A stretch of DNA of 32,928 nt from Streptomyces sp. (GCF_031178505.1 NZ_JAPSIW010000010.1:1-32928), one strand, 5' to 3'; counted from the first letter of the stretch, positions 1-8,094 are shown. The notes: a model not told the origin generated them from the sequence alone. Made by a program: numbers and translations.

Positions 1-550
1 AGACGCGGATCATCGCGCGTGCGTACGGCCCGTAGGAGCAGCGGCAGAGGGGGACCTGGTTGGTGATGGCGGCGCCGTCGACGAGCCAGCCGATGGCGCC
101 GACGTCGGCCCAGGTGAGGGTGGGGTAGTTGAAGATCGAGGAGTACTTCTGGCGCCCGGAGTGGAGCTTGTCGAGGAGCTCGTCCCGGTTGACGCCGAGG
201 GTTTCGGCGGCGCTGTAGAGGTAGAGGCCGTGGCCCGCCTCGTCCTGAACCTTGGCCATGAGGATGGCCTTGCGGCGCAATGAGGGCGCGCGGGTGATCC
301 AGTTCGCCTCGGGCTGCATGCCGATGATCTCGGAGTGGGCGTGCTGCGCGATCTGGCGGATGAGCGTGGCCCGGTAGGCCTCGGGCATCCAGTCGCGCGG
401 CTCGATGCGCTCGTCCGCGGCGACGGCTGCGTCGAACACCGCCTCGTACGCGGCCTGCTCGGCTTCCGAGGCGACGTACGACACGCCGTGCGCGCCGGAC
501 CCGCCCGGCGTGCCCGCGGTCACTGCCGTCCCTGCCGTCCCTGCGGTCAT
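1..550 (-). CDS. paaA: Phenylacetyl-CoA 1,2-epoxidase subunit A, 5' part only
   Basis: Catalytic subunit of the cytoplasmic multicomponent oxygenase PaaABCE, which epoxidises the ring of phenylacetyl-CoA. The first 183 residues are readable without a stop and the gene leaves the window at base 1. Seen: residues 72-81 [10 protein letters not shown], then [13 protein letters not shown] with the diiron-ligand signature DEAGH at 103-107, and [15 protein letters not shown] further on, all typical of PaaA. The ATG at 548-550 is chosen because AGGGGG (554-559 on the + strand as CCCCCT) lies just upstream. The first 20 residues are a Thr/Ala/Gly-rich leader with a short tandem repeat, so the mature family core starts near residue 24. 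The palindromic operator 562-579 sits against the ribosome site. The rest of the paa operon presumably continues outside the window to the left. Confidence 0.93.
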   Translation of the reverse strand, partial: MTAGTAGTAVTAGTPGGSGAHGVSYVASEAEQAAYEAVFDAAVAADERIEPRDWMPEAYRATLIRQIAQHAHSEIIGMQPEANWITRAPSLRRKAILMAKVQDEAGHGLYLYSAAETLGVNRDELLDKLHSGRQKYSSIFNYPTLTWADVGAIGWLVDGAAITNQVPLCRCSYGPYARAMIRV

Positions 551-561
551 CGGACCCCCTA

Positions 562-579
562 CCGACCGATCGTTCGGTT
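562..579 (-). promoter_or_regulatory. PaaR-type operator upstream of paaA
   Basis: Read toward paaA, this is AACCGAACGATCGGTCGG, whose core is ACCGA-N4-TCGGT. The same 18 bases occur at 5133-5150, and a 15/18 match occurs at 8152-8169. It lies 12 bases before the paaA start, downstream of a possible -35 (TTGACA on the minus strand, 615-620), so a bound repressor could block elongation. The core fits the ACCG-N6-CGGT form I recall for corynebacterial PaaR. Assignment to the TetR gene at 6789 is inference from location. Confidence 0.75.
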
Positions 580-621
580 GAATGACTTCAATGGTGAGTC
601 GGCGGCCCGTATGGTGTCAAC

Positions 622-632
622 CCTGTGGATAA
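622..632 (-). promoter_or_regulatory. TTNTCCACAGG element, paaA/DUF5819 intergenic region
   Basis: On the minus strand this reads TTATCCACAGG. Its first nine bases are a perfect consensus DnaA box. The same 11-mer with one free base occurs at 5170-5180 and 8110-8120, always in an intergenic region that also carries the PaaR-type operator, and always upstream of the operator with respect to paaA, paaN or bkdA. Here it directly precedes the possible -35 of paaA. Which protein binds it is unknown. Confidence 0.5.
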
Positions 633-662
633 GTGGTGTGGGCCGATCGGGATCGGGGCGGG

Positions 663-1352
663 ATGGACACACACGTCGACGAGGACCGGAACGCCGCAGG
701 CATCCTGGCGCTGTCCCTGCCCTACCAGGTCGTCGCGGCCGTGGCGCTGGCCGTCGTCGGCGTCCTCACCTGTGCGCACCTGACCATGGTGTTTCTGCAC
801 GTGGCGCCGTCGAACACGCTGACCAAGCGGCACGGTCAGGCGGTCGACGACTGGATCTACCCGGAGTTCGAGCAGAACTGGAAGCTCTTCGCCCCGAACC
901 CGCTCCAGCAGAACGTCTCCGTCGAGGTCCGGGCCGAGCTGGCCACCGAGGGCGGGGCACACACCACCACCTGGATCGACCTCACCGCCCAGGACGCGCG
1001 GGCGATCCGCCACCATCCGTTCCCCAGCCACACCCAGCAGAACCAGCTCCGCCGGGCCGTGGACTTCTACCTCGGTTCGCACTCCGACGAGGACGTGGCC
1101 GACGGGCCGCGCGGGCGGCTCTCCGAGGAGTACATGCACCGCATCGCGGTCCTCCGCCTCGTCCGCCTCGCCGCGCAGGGCGACCGGCGGCTCGACGGGG
1201 ACCTGCGGCGCGTGCAGCTCCGGTCCGTCACCCGGCCCGTACCGGCCCCCGCGTGGAGCACCGAGACGACCGCGACCACGCCGTCCTACCGCGACTTCCC
1301 CTGGTGGCCGGTGAGCCGGGCCGACCGCGGGCCGGCGGAGGGCGTCCGATGA
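663..1352 (+). CDS. Single-pass membrane protein, probably DUF5819 family
   Basis: 229 residues from the ATG at 663, which follows a G-rich stretch (GGGGCGGG). A GTG at 633 is in frame but would add ten residues without a ribosome site. One hydrophobic segment at about residues 17-42 suggests an N-terminal anchor with the rest outside the cytoplasm. The motif NWKLFAPNP follows soon after, then a mostly hydrophilic domain rich in His and Arg. I recall this arrangement as DUF5819, an actinobacterial family of unknown function usually next to an HTTM-domain gene, as here. The stop overlaps the next start (ATGA at 1349-1352), so the two are probably translationally coupled and may work together. 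No function is proposed. Confidence 0.75.
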   Translation: MDTHVDEDRNAAGILALSLPYQVVAAVALAVVGVLTCAHLTMVFLHVAPSNTLTKRHGQAVDDWIYPEFEQNWKLFAPNPLQQNVSVEVRAELATEGGAHTTTWIDLTAQDARAIRHHPFPSHTQQNQLRRAVDFYLGSHSDEDVADGPRGRLSEEYMHRIAVLRLVRLAAQGDRRLDGDLRRVQLRSVTRPVPAPAWSTETTATTPSYRDFPWWPVSRADRGPAEGVR

Positions 1353-2620
1353 GCACGCCGGACGATCTGACGAGGACCACGGCAACCGGGGCGCGGGACG
1401 GGAAGGCAGGCCTCGACCAGCGGCTCGCGCGCGCCGTGCAGGCCGTCACCGCCCGGGCCCTCGGCCCGTACCAGACCGCGATCGTCCGGATCGGTTTCTC
1501 CCTGACCTGGCTGGCCTTCCTGCTGCGCGAGCTGCCCCACCGGCACGAGCTGTACGGCCCCGACGGGCCCTGGTCCCTCGAACTGGCCCGCCGGCTCGTC
1601 GCCGACAACCGCGCCTTCTCCGTGCTCCTGTGGACGGACGGACGGCTCTGGTTCGAGTTCGTGTACGGCGTCGCCGTCCTCTCCGCCGTCCTGCTGCTCC
1701 TCGGCTGGCACACCCGCGCCGTCTCCGTCGTCTTCATGGCGGGAGTGCTCTCCCTCCTCAACCGCTCCGTCTTCGTCGGCGACGGCGGCGACAACGTCCT
1801 CCACCTCGCGTCGATCTACCTCGTTCTCGTCCGCTGCGGACAGGTCTGGTCCCTCGACGCCCGGCGGGCCGCCCGGCGCGCGCGCGAGGCAGCCGCAGGA
1901 CCGCCCCCGCGCCGTGATCTGGCCGGGCCCCTCCTGTGGACCGTCCTCGGCGGTTTCCTGCTCGCCACCACGTGGTTCCACGACGTCACGGGTGAGTGGT
2001 GGGTGGTCGTGCTGCTGTGGGTGCTGTGGCTCGGGCACGGGCTGTGGTGGCTGGTGAGCCGGTACGGGGCGGGCGAGGCGCGCGTCCTGCTCGACGTGCT
2101 CGCCAACCTGGCGCACAACGCCGCGCTCATCGTGCTCATGGCCGAGGTCTGTCTGATCTACGCCACCGCCGGCTGGTACAAGGTCCAGGGGTCCCGCTGG
2201 CAGGACGGCACCGCCCTCTACTACCCGCTCCACCTGGACTACTTCACGCCCTGGCCCGCCCTTTCCGAGCTGCTCGCCTCCGGCGGGGTGATGGTCATGC
2301 TGGTGACCTACGGCACCGTGGCCGTCCAGGTCGCCTTCCCCTTCACGCTCCTGCACCGCGGGACCAAGAACGTCCTGCTGGTCGTCATGATGCTGGAGCA
2401 CGCCGGCATCGCCGTGCTCCTCGGGCTCCCCGTCTTCTCCCTCGCGATGATCTCCGCCGACGCCGTCTTCCTGCCGACCGCCTTCCTGGTCGCGGCGGGG
2501 GCCAGGGCGGCGCGGATGCGGGACCGGCTCCTGCGCATCCGCCCCGGAGGGGTGCCGGGGCAGCGCCGTACGGGTGAGGGGAAGGCGTCCGGGGCCGGTC
2601 CCCGTACCCTCGTCGGGTGA
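1349..2620 (+). CDS. HTTM-domain integral membrane protein
   Basis: 423 residues starting at the ATG that overlaps the previous stop. The sequence has many hydrophobic segments (for example around residues 49-60, 105-123, 130-150, 190-230, 250-275 and 310-400) and the pattern LGPYQTAIVRIGF near residue 38, typical of the start of an HTTM domain. That domain is related to vitamin K-dependent gamma-carboxylase but in bacteria usually has no proven activity. Further features are VGDGGDNVLH (about residues 143-152) and the conserved AGWYKVQGSRWQDGTALYY segment, where bacterial HTTM proteins carry a conserved Tyr-Lys patch. The partner is the upstream DUF5819-like gene. The stop overlaps the methyltransferase start (GTGA at 2617-2620). 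Enzymatic function is unknown. Confidence 0.85.
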   Translation: MSTPDDLTRTTATGARDGKAGLDQRLARAVQAVTARALGPYQTAIVRIGFSLTWLAFLLRELPHRHELYGPDGPWSLELARRLVADNRAFSVLLWTDGRLWFEFVYGVAVLSAVLLLLGWHTRAVSVVFMAGVLSLLNRSVFVGDGGDNVLHLASIYLVLVRCGQVWSLDARRAARRAREAAAGPPPRRDLAGPLLWTVLGGFLLATTWFHDVTGEWWVVVLLWVLWLGHGLWWLVSRYGAGEARVLLDVLANLAHNAALIVLMAEVCLIYATAGWYKVQGSRWQDGTALYYPLHLDYFTPWPALSELLASGGVMVMLVTYGTVAVQVAFPFTLLHRGTKNVLLVVMMLEHAGIAVLLGLPVFSLAMISADAVFLPTAFLVAAGARAARMRDRLLRIRPGGVPGQRRTGEGKASGAGPRTLVG

Positions 2621-3291
2621 GCACCACCGAAGAACAGTCCGAGCCGATCGCGCACGTCGAGCCCGTTCAGTACGACGAGGGGTTCGGCCCCGAGATCGGC
2701 GTCGGGCCGCACCCGCTGCCCTGGCCGGAGGACGAGCGGTACGACCCCGAGCTGCTGGCCGGCGGCGACCGGCGCAACGTGGTCGACCGCTACCGGTACT
2801 GGACGCGGGAGGCGATCGTCGCCGACCTGGACACCCGGCGGCACGACTTCCACGTCGCCGTGGAGAACTGGGGCCACGACTTCAACATCGGGTCGGTGGT
2901 CCGGACCGCCAACGCCTTCCTCGCGAAGGAGGTCCACATCGTGGGGCGGCGGCGCTGGAACCGGCGCGGAGCCATGGTCACCGACCGCTACCAGCATGTC
3001 CGGCACCACCCCGACACGGAGTCCCTGACCGCCTGGGCCGCGGCCGAGGGCCTGCCCATCATCGGCATCGACAATCTGCCCGGGGCCGTACCGCTGGAAC
3101 GGACCGTGCTGCCGCGACGCTGCGTCCTGCTGTTCGGGCAGGAAGGGCCGGGGCTGACGGAAGAGGCGCGGAAGCGGGCGGAGATGGTCTGCTCGATCGC
3201 GCAGTTCGGGTCGACGCGGTCGATCAACGCGGGGGCGGCGGCGGCGATCGCCATGCACGCCTGGGTGCAGCGGTACGCGGAGATCGGCTGA
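2617..3291 (+). CDS. SpoU/TrmH family RNA 2'-O-methyltransferase
   Basis: 224 residues from a GTG that overlaps the HTTM stop. It is a SPOUT-fold S-adenosylmethionine-dependent enzyme expected to methylate a ribose 2'-hydroxyl of tRNA or rRNA in the cytoplasm. The three family motifs are present: NIGSVVRTANAF (90-101) with the catalytic Asn and Arg, LLFGQEGPGLT (171-181), and SINAGAAAAIAMHAW (202-216), which closes the cofactor knot. The first 60 residues are an acidic, Pro-rich extension with no recognised RNA-binding domain. The target nucleotide cannot be told from sequence. Despite coupling to membrane-protein genes, no functional link is evident. The gene ends against a hairpin shared with convergent paaN. 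Confidence 0.9.
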   Translation: MSTTEEQSEPIAHVEPVQYDEGFGPEIGVGPHPLPWPEDERYDPELLAGGDRRNVVDRYRYWTREAIVADLDTRRHDFHVAVENWGHDFNIGSVVRTANAFLAKEVHIVGRRRWNRRGAMVTDRYQHVRHHPDTESLTAWAAAEGLPIIGIDNLPGAVPLERTVLPRRCVLLFGQEGPGLTEEARKRAEMVCSIAQFGSTRSINAGAAAAIAMHAWVQRYAEIG

Positions 3292-3348
3292 CGGGCGCGG
3301 GGGCGGGAAGGGGATCCCTCCCACCCCGCCCCTTCGCGGGATCCTGAC

Positions 3349-3374
3349 GGGACCGGGGGCCTGCCCCCGGTCCC
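3349..3374. terminator. Bidirectional hairpin terminator between the methyltransferase gene and paaN
   Basis: GGGACCGGGGGC and GCCCCCGGTCCC form a perfect 12-bp stem with a two-base nominal loop, placed between two convergent stop codons. No T-tract follows, as is usual in Streptomyces. It would serve both transcripts. Confidence 0.75.
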
Positions 3375-3380
3375 GGGGCC

Positions 3381-5078
3381 TTACGCCTGGCGGCGGACTT
3401 CCACCACCCGGAAGCGGTTGGCGACGAAGGCGGCGTCGCACAGGGCCGCGTTGGCGGCGGGGTTGCCGCCGGAGCCGTGGAAGTCGGAGAAGGCGGCCGT
3501 CTGGTTGACGTAGACGCCGCCCGTGAGGTTGAGGGAGAGCTGGGCGGACTCCTCCAGGCAGACCTCCTCGACGGCGCGCTCGACGTCGGGGGAGGTGGTG
3601 TAGGCGCCGACCGTCATGGCGCCCTTCTCGCGGACCGTGCGGCGCAGCAGGTCCAGGGCGTCGGTGGTGGAGTCGACGGAGACGGCGAAGGAGACGGGGC
3701 CGAAGCACTCGGAGAAGTAGGCGGCCTCGGCGTCGGGCTTGGAGCCGTCGAGCTTGACCATGACCGGGGTGCGGACGACGGCCTCGGGGAAGTCGGGGTT
3801 GGTGATCTCGCGGGAGGCGAGGGCCACCTCGCCGAGGTCGGCGGCGGCCTCCAGGCGGGCCTTGACGTCCGGGTTGACCAGGGCGCCGAGCAGGGCGTTG
3901 GCACGCGCGTCGTCGCCGAGCAGGCCGCCGACCGCCGTCGCGAGATCGGCGACGACCTCGTCGTACGACCTGGGCCCCTGGTCGGTGGTGATGCCGTCGC
4001 GGGGGATCAGCAGGTTCTGCGGGGTGGTGCACATCTGGCCGCTGTACAGGGACAGCGAGAACGCCAGGTTGGAGAGCATGCCCTTGTAGTCGTCGGTGGA
4101 GTCGATCACCACCGTGTTGACGCCGGCCTTCTCCGTGTACACCTGGGCCTGGCGGGCGTTCGCCTCCAGCCAGTCGCCGAAGGCGGTGGAGCCGGTGTAG
4201 TCGATGATCCGGATTTCGGGGCGGACCGCCAGGGTCTTGGCGATGCCCTCGCCCGGCCGCTCGGCCGCGAGCGCGACCAGGTTCGGGTCGAAGCCGGCCT
4301 CGGCGAGCACCTCGCGGGCGACCCGCACGGTGAGGGCGAGCGGCAGCACGGCGCGCGGGTGGGGCTTCACCAGGACGGGGTTGCCGGTGGCGAGCGAGGC
4401 GAACAGACCCGGGTAGCCGTTCCAGGTGGGGAAGGTGTTGCAGCCGATGACCAGGGCGATGCCGCGGCCGACCGGGGTGAACTCCTTGCTCAGCTCCAGC
4501 GGGTCGCGCTTGCCCTGGGGCTTGGACCAGGCGGCGCGGCCGGCGGGGGTGCGGGTCTGCTCCGCGTACGCGTAGGCCACGGCCTCCAGACCGCGGTCCT
4601 GGGCGTGCGGTCCGCCGGCCTGGAACGCCATCATGAACGCCTGACCGCTGGTGTGCATGACGGCGTGGGCGAACTCGTGGGTGCGGGCCGAGATCCGGCC
4701 GAGGATCTCCAGGCAGACGAGGGCGCGGGTCTCCGGACCGGCGTCGCGCCAGGCACCCATGCCGGCGCGCATGGCGGGCAGCAGGACGTCGAGGTCGGCG
4801 TGCGGGTACTCGACGCCGAGCGCCGGGCCGTAGGGCGAGACCTCGCCGCCGGTCCAGCCGTCGGTGCCGGGCTGGTCGAGCTCGAAGCGGCTGTTCAGCA
4901 CGGCCTGGTGCGCGGCGAGGCCGGCCGCCGCGTCGAGGGAGCCGTCCTCCCCGTACGCCTTGGGGTGCTCCGGGTGGGGCGACCAGTAGGCGCGGGTGCG
5001 GATCGTGTCGAGTGCCCGATCGAGCGTGGACCGGTGCTTCTCGGCCAGACGGTCGGTGGTCAGCTGAGCGGTGGCCAT
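3381..5078 (-). CDS. paaN: Phenylacetic acid degradation aldehyde dehydrogenase PaaN
   Basis: 565 residues, matching the long PaaN form (about 550 residues) without a fused hydratase. In the pathway it oxidises the ring-opened semialdehyde to the CoA-linked acid. Seen: an aldehyde dehydrogenase fold with GCNTFPTWNGYPG (212-224), the cofactor-side segment DYTGST (293-298), and the catalytic cysteine in SGQMCTTPQN (Cys350). The C-terminal part contains the ECFGPVSF motif of the family. In PaaZ-type organisms the hydratase is fused; here a separate enoyl-CoA hydratase would be needed and is not in the window. The ATG at 5076-5078 begins MATAQ. It is divergent from paaH, and the promoter spacer holds a PaaR-type operator. 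The gene ends with TAA, rare in this window. Confidence 0.93.
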   Translation of the reverse strand: MATAQLTTDRLAEKHRSTLDRALDTIRTRAYWSPHPEHPKAYGEDGSLDAAAGLAAHQAVLNSRFELDQPGTDGWTGGEVSPYGPALGVEYPHADLDVLLPAMRAGMGAWRDAGPETRALVCLEILGRISARTHEFAHAVMHTSGQAFMMAFQAGGPHAQDRGLEAVAYAYAEQTRTPAGRAAWSKPQGKRDPLELSKEFTPVGRGIALVIGCNTFPTWNGYPGLFASLATGNPVLVKPHPRAVLPLALTVRVAREVLAEAGFDPNLVALAAERPGEGIAKTLAVRPEIRIIDYTGSTAFGDWLEANARQAQVYTEKAGVNTVVIDSTDDYKGMLSNLAFSLSLYSGQMCTTPQNLLIPRDGITTDQGPRSYDEVVADLATAVGGLLGDDARANALLGALVNPDVKARLEAAADLGEVALASREITNPDFPEAVVRTPVMVKLDGSKPDAEAAYFSECFGPVSFAVSVDSTTDALDLLRRTVREKGAMTVGAYTTSPDVERAVEEVCLEESAQLSLNLTGGVYVNQTAAFSDFHGSGGNPAANAALCDAAFVANRFRVVEVRRQA

Positions 5079-5127
5079 GGATGGACCAACTCCTCATCGA
5101 GCTGGGCAGGGAGACGCGTACGGAGTT

Positions 5128-5155
5128 AGAGTAACCGAACGATCGGTCGGGACAA
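5128..5155 (-). promoter_or_regulatory. Probable paaN promoter with the operator in its spacer
   Basis: On the minus strand, TTGTCC (5150-5155) and TACTCT (5128-5133) are 16 bases apart. The operator fills the spacer and overlaps both boxes slightly, the geometry of a repressor that excludes RNA polymerase. The boxes are only fair matches to consensus, so the promoter is inferred. Confidence 0.5.
5133..5150 (+). promoter_or_regulatory. PaaR-type operator between paaN and paaH
   Basis: AACCGAACGATCGGTCGG, identical over 18 bases to the paaA operator in opposite genomic orientation. It lies 53 bases before the paaH start and 55 bases from the paaN start, so one site can control both divergent units, including paaR itself at the end of the paaH unit. 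Confidence 0.78.
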
Positions 5156-5169
5156 GGGGGTCCGTCGAT

Positions 5170-5180
5170 CCTGTGGAAAA
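5170..5180 (-). promoter_or_regulatory. TTNTCCACAGG element, paaN/paaH intergenic region
   Basis: On the minus strand this reads TTTTCCACAGG. It lies 19 bases from the operator, upstream of the inferred paaN -35 box, the same relative order as in the paaA and bkdA regions. Confidence 0.45.
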
Positions 5181-5202
5181 CCCATCGGGGAGGATCACTC
5201 CT

Positions 5203-6792
5203 ATGAGCGCCAACGTGACCGTCAGGGGGAGCGACGACGTGACCGCCCGTGAGTCCGCCGCCCTCGCCGTGGCCGCCCTCGCACAGGACCGGACCGTCGC
5301 CGTCGTCGGCACGGGCACCATGGGCCAGGGCATCGCCCAGGTCGCACTGGTCGCCGGTCACCCCGTGCGCCTCCACGACAGTGCCCCCGGCCGGGCCGTG
5401 GAGGCCGTCGCCGCCATCGGTGCCCGGCTCGACAGGCTCGTGGAGAAGGGCCGCCTCGACGGCGCCGCCCGGGACGCGGCAGTCGGCCGGCTGCACGCCG
5501 CCGCCGACCTGGAGGAACTGGCCGACGCCGCGCTCGTCGTCGAGGCGATCGTCGAGCACCTCCCCGTCAAGCGGCAGCTCTTCGCCGACCTGGAGAAGGT
5601 CGTCGGCGACGACGCGGTCCTCGCGACCAACACCTCCTCCCTGTCCGTCACGGCCATCGCGGGCGGTCTGCGGCTGCCGGGCCGCTTCGTCGGGCTGCAC
5701 TTCTTCAACCCGGCGCCGCTCCTGCCCCTCGTGGAGGTCGTCAGCGGCTTCGCCACCGATCCGGACGTCGCCACGCGCGCGTACGTCACGATGAAGGCCT
5801 GGGGGAAGACGCCCGTGCGCTGCGCGGACACCCCCGGGTTCATCGTCAACCGCATCGCACGGCCCTTCTACGCCGAGGCCCTGCGGGTGTACGAGGAGGG
5901 CGGGGCCGATCCGGCGACGATCGACGCGGCGCTGCGCGAGTGCGGCGGGTTCCGGATGGGCCCGTTCGAGCTGACCGACCTCATCGGGCAGGACGTGAAC
6001 GAGGCCGTCACCCGCTCGGTGTGGGAGGCCTTTTACCAGGACCCGAAGTTCACGCCCTCGCTCGCGCAGCGGCGGCTCGTCGACTCGGGCCGTCTCGGAC
6101 GCAAGGCGGGGCACGGCTGGTTCTCGTACGCCGAGGGCGCCGAGCGGCCCGAGCCGCACACCGCGCCGCCGGCCGAGGCGCCCCGTCGGATCGTCGTCCA
6201 CGGCGACCTGGGACCCGCCGAACCGCTCGTCGGCCTCTTCGAGGAGGCCGGGATCGGCGTCCGGCGCACCGCGCGGGCCGGCGACGGACACGGGTACGTG
6301 GCCCTGCCGGGCGGCGGTGAGCTCCACCTCGCCGACGGCGAGACCTCCTTCGAGCACCCCACCGAGGACATCGTCCACTTCGACCTCGCGCTCGACTACG
6401 CGGCAGCGAGCCGGATCGTGCTGTCGAGCCGTGAGGACATCGCCCCCGAGGTCCTCACCGAGGCGGTCGGGCTCTTCCAGGCGCTCGGCAAGCGGGTCTC
6501 GGTCATCGGTGACGTGCCCGGCATGATCGTGGCCCGTACGGTCGCGATGCTGGCCGATCTCGCGGCCGACGCGGTCGACCGGGGCGTCGCCACCGCCGAG
6601 GACGTCGACACCGCGATGCGACTGGGTGTGAACTACCCGGCCGGACCGTTGGAGTGGGCGTCGAAGGCGGGTCACCGGCGACTGTCCGGTCTGCTCCACT
6701 CGCTGCACGAGCGGTACCCGACGGGCCGGTACGCCCCGAGCCCCGCCCTCATGCGGCGTGCCTACGCCGAGGACCGGGAGGACGCCTCGTGA
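5203..6792 (+). CDS. paaH: 3-hydroxyacyl-CoA dehydrogenase of the phenylacetate pathway
   Basis: 529 residues from the ATG at 5203, chosen because GGGGAGGA (5187-5194) lies eight bases before it; the longer reading from 5071 would run through the operator. Cytoplasmic NAD-dependent enzyme expected to oxidise 3-hydroxyadipyl-CoA to 3-oxoadipyl-CoA. Seen: Rossmann motif GTGTMGQG (36-43), VEAIVEHLPVK, TNTSSLS, and the catalytic-His segment GLHFFNPAP (His166). Two C-terminal 3HCDH domains follow: one with TPGFIVNRI and GPFELTDLIGQDVN, and a second near residues 440-525 with VPGMIVARTV and NYPAGPLEWA. The duplicated C-terminal domain and the length of just over 500 residues are typical of PaaH rather than of the 280-residue beta-hydroxybutyryl-CoA enzyme. 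Its stop overlaps the paaR start. Confidence 0.9.
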   Translation: MSANVTVRGSDDVTARESAALAVAALAQDRTVAVVGTGTMGQGIAQVALVAGHPVRLHDSAPGRAVEAVAAIGARLDRLVEKGRLDGAARDAAVGRLHAAADLEELADAALVVEAIVEHLPVKRQLFADLEKVVGDDAVLATNTSSLSVTAIAGGLRLPGRFVGLHFFNPAPLLPLVEVVSGFATDPDVATRAYVTMKAWGKTPVRCADTPGFIVNRIARPFYAEALRVYEEGGADPATIDAALRECGGFRMGPFELTDLIGQDVNEAVTRSVWEAFYQDPKFTPSLAQRRLVDSGRLGRKAGHGWFSYAEGAERPEPHTAPPAEAPRRIVVHGDLGPAEPLVGLFEEAGIGVRRTARAGDGHGYVALPGGGELHLADGETSFEHPTEDIVHFDLALDYAAASRIVLSSREDIAPEVLTEAVGLFQALGKRVSVIGDVPGMIVARTVAMLADLAADAVDRGVATAEDVDTAMRLGVNYPAGPLEWASKAGHRRLSGLLHSLHERYPTGRYAPSPALMRRAYAEDREDAS

Positions 6793-7382
6793 CCACGGCC
6801 AGACGCGACACCTACACCCCCGAGACACTGCTCTCGGTCGCGGTGCGGGTCTTCAACGAGCGCGGTTACGACGGCACCTCCATGGAGCACCTGTCCAAGG
6901 CGGCCGGGATCTCCAAGAGCTCGATCTACCACCACGTCGCGGGCAAGGAGGAGCTGCTGCGGCGGGCGGTCAGCCGGGCGCTCGACGGGCTGTTCGCCGT
7001 CCTGGACGAGCCGGACGCCGGCCGCGGCCGGGCCGTGGACCGGATCGAATACGTCACCCGCAGGACCGTCGAGGTGCTCATCGCCGAGCTGCCGTACGTG
7101 ACGCTGCTGCTGCGGGTGCGGGGCAACACGTCCACCGAGCGGTGGGCGATGGAGCGGCGCCGCGAGTTCGACCACCGGGTGGCCGAGCTGCTGAAGGCGG
7201 CCGCCGCCGAGGGGGATCTGCGGGCCGACGTGGACAGCCGGCTCGCCACCCGGCTCCTCTTCGGCATGATCAACTCGCTGGTGGAGTGGTACCGGCCCCA
7301 GCAGGCGACCGCCGAGGAGCGGGACGAGCTCGCCGGGACGGTCGTACGGCTGGCCTTCGACGGGCTGCGGACGGCCCGCTGA
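6789..7382 (+). CDS. paaR: TetR family repressor, probable PaaR
   Basis: 197 residues from the GTG that overlaps the paaH stop (GTGA); a longer in-frame reading exists but lies wholly inside paaH. An N-terminal TetR helix-turn-helix is clear at about residues 14-62 (RVFNERGYDGTSMEHLSKAAGISKS, IYHHVAGKEELL). The remainder is a helical ligand-binding domain ending in a TetR_C-like segment. Translational coupling to paaH and the operator at 5133 make it the natural candidate for the repressor that recognises ACCGA-N4-TCGGT and releases it on binding phenylacetyl-CoA, the known PaaR effector in other bacteria. Since its own unit carries the operator, it should be self-limiting. The assignment rests on context rather than a diagnostic motif. 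Confidence 0.82.
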   Translation: MTTARRDTYTPETLLSVAVRVFNERGYDGTSMEHLSKAAGISKSSIYHHVAGKEELLRRAVSRALDGLFAVLDEPDAGRGRAVDRIEYVTRRTVEVLIAELPYVTLLLRVRGNTSTERWAMERRREFDHRVAELLKAAAAEGDLRADVDSRLATRLLFGMINSLVEWYRPQQATAEERDELAGTVVRLAFDGLRTAR

Positions 7383-7472
7383 CCACCTGAATCCCGGGCC
7401 GCCGGGTGCCTGCGGGCCCCCGGGGCCGGGGCGGGCCTGCCTTCCGGGGCCCATGGTTCGCGTGCGCCCCTC

Positions 7473-8051
7473 TCAGGGCTGCGGGTCCGCGTCCAGGTCC
7501 GTCTCCTCGAAGACCAGCAGCGTGCGCGTGGACAGCACCTCGGGGATCGACTGGAGGCGGGTGAGCACCAGCTCCCGCAGCGTCCGGTTGTCCGGCGTGT
7601 GGACCAGCAGCAGGACGTCGAAATCCCCGCTGACCAGCGCGATGTGCGCGGCTCCCGGCAGCTTTCTGAGCTGCTCGCGCACCGTCCGCCAGGAATTCTG
7701 GACGATCTTGAGCGTGATGTAGGCGGAGGCGCCGTGGCCCGCCCGCTCGTGGTTGACCCGGGCGCTGAACCCGCGGATCACCCCGTCGTCGATGAGCCGG
7801 TTGATCCGCGCGTAGGCGTTGGCCCGCGAGACGTGCACCCGCTCGGCCACGGACCGTACCGAGGCACGGCCGTCCGTCTGGAGCAACCGCAGGATGTCGC
7901 GGTCGATCGCGTCGAGCGGCCGCGCCGGGGCGGCGTACGCCGGCGTGCCCACCGGGGTGCTCAGGAGTTCACCCGGGGGTTCGGCCCCGGCCTCGTCCCG
8001 TTCCCCGCCCGGAACCGTGCTCCGGTCGACGGCCATTTGTTCATCCGCCAT
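7473..8051 (-). CDS. bkdR: Lrp/AsnC family regulator, probable BkdR
   Basis: 192 residues from the ATG at 8049-8051, with a G-rich ribosome site (GGGGGG) upstream. Residues 1-45 form a poorly conserved Pro/Gly/Glu-rich extension. Residues 46-95 (LDAIDRDILRLLQTDGRASVR, then VHVSRANAYARINRL) are the Lrp-type helix-turn-helix. Residues 105-185 are the RAM effector domain (ALVSGDFDVLLLVHTPD). In Streptomyces a regulator of this family is transcribed divergently from a bkd cluster and is called BkdR; the same arrangement is seen here, with 186 bases between the two starts. It probably senses branched-chain amino acids or their oxo acids and acts on bkdABC and itself. The inverted repeat at 8095-8120 is a candidate site. 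It is convergent with paaR. Confidence 0.85.
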   Translation of the reverse strand: MADEQMAVDRSTVPGGERDEAGAEPPGELLSTPVGTPAYAAPARPLDAIDRDILRLLQTDGRASVRSVAERVHVSRANAYARINRLIDDGVIRGFSARVNHERAGHGASAYITLKIVQNSWRTVREQLRKLPGAAHIALVSGDFDVLLLVHTPDNRTLRELVLTRLQSIPEVLSTRTLLVFEETDLDADPQP

Positions 8052-8094
8052 GTCCCCCCGCCTCTCTCCGCTGGACGACCTGCTCCTATCCCAG

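Noticed and set aside
624-632. Isolated perfect DnaA box as a replication origin signal
   Set aside because: oriC in this group has many boxes between dnaA and dnaN. A single box here is better treated with the two similar elements as a regulatory motif.
2308-6828. Open reading of about 1500 codons on the minus strand spanning several genes
   Set aside because: It runs antisense to the HTTM, methyltransferase and paaH genes and out of frame with paaN. Long open frames of this kind are expected at this GC content, and its sequence is Arg/Pro/Gly-rich without motifs.
7414-7452. Imperfect inverted repeat GGGCCCCCGG and CCGGGGCCC between paaR and bkdR
   Set aside because: It could be a convergent terminator, but the arms do not match exactly, the loop is about 20 bases, and such pairs are easily found in sequence this GC-rich.
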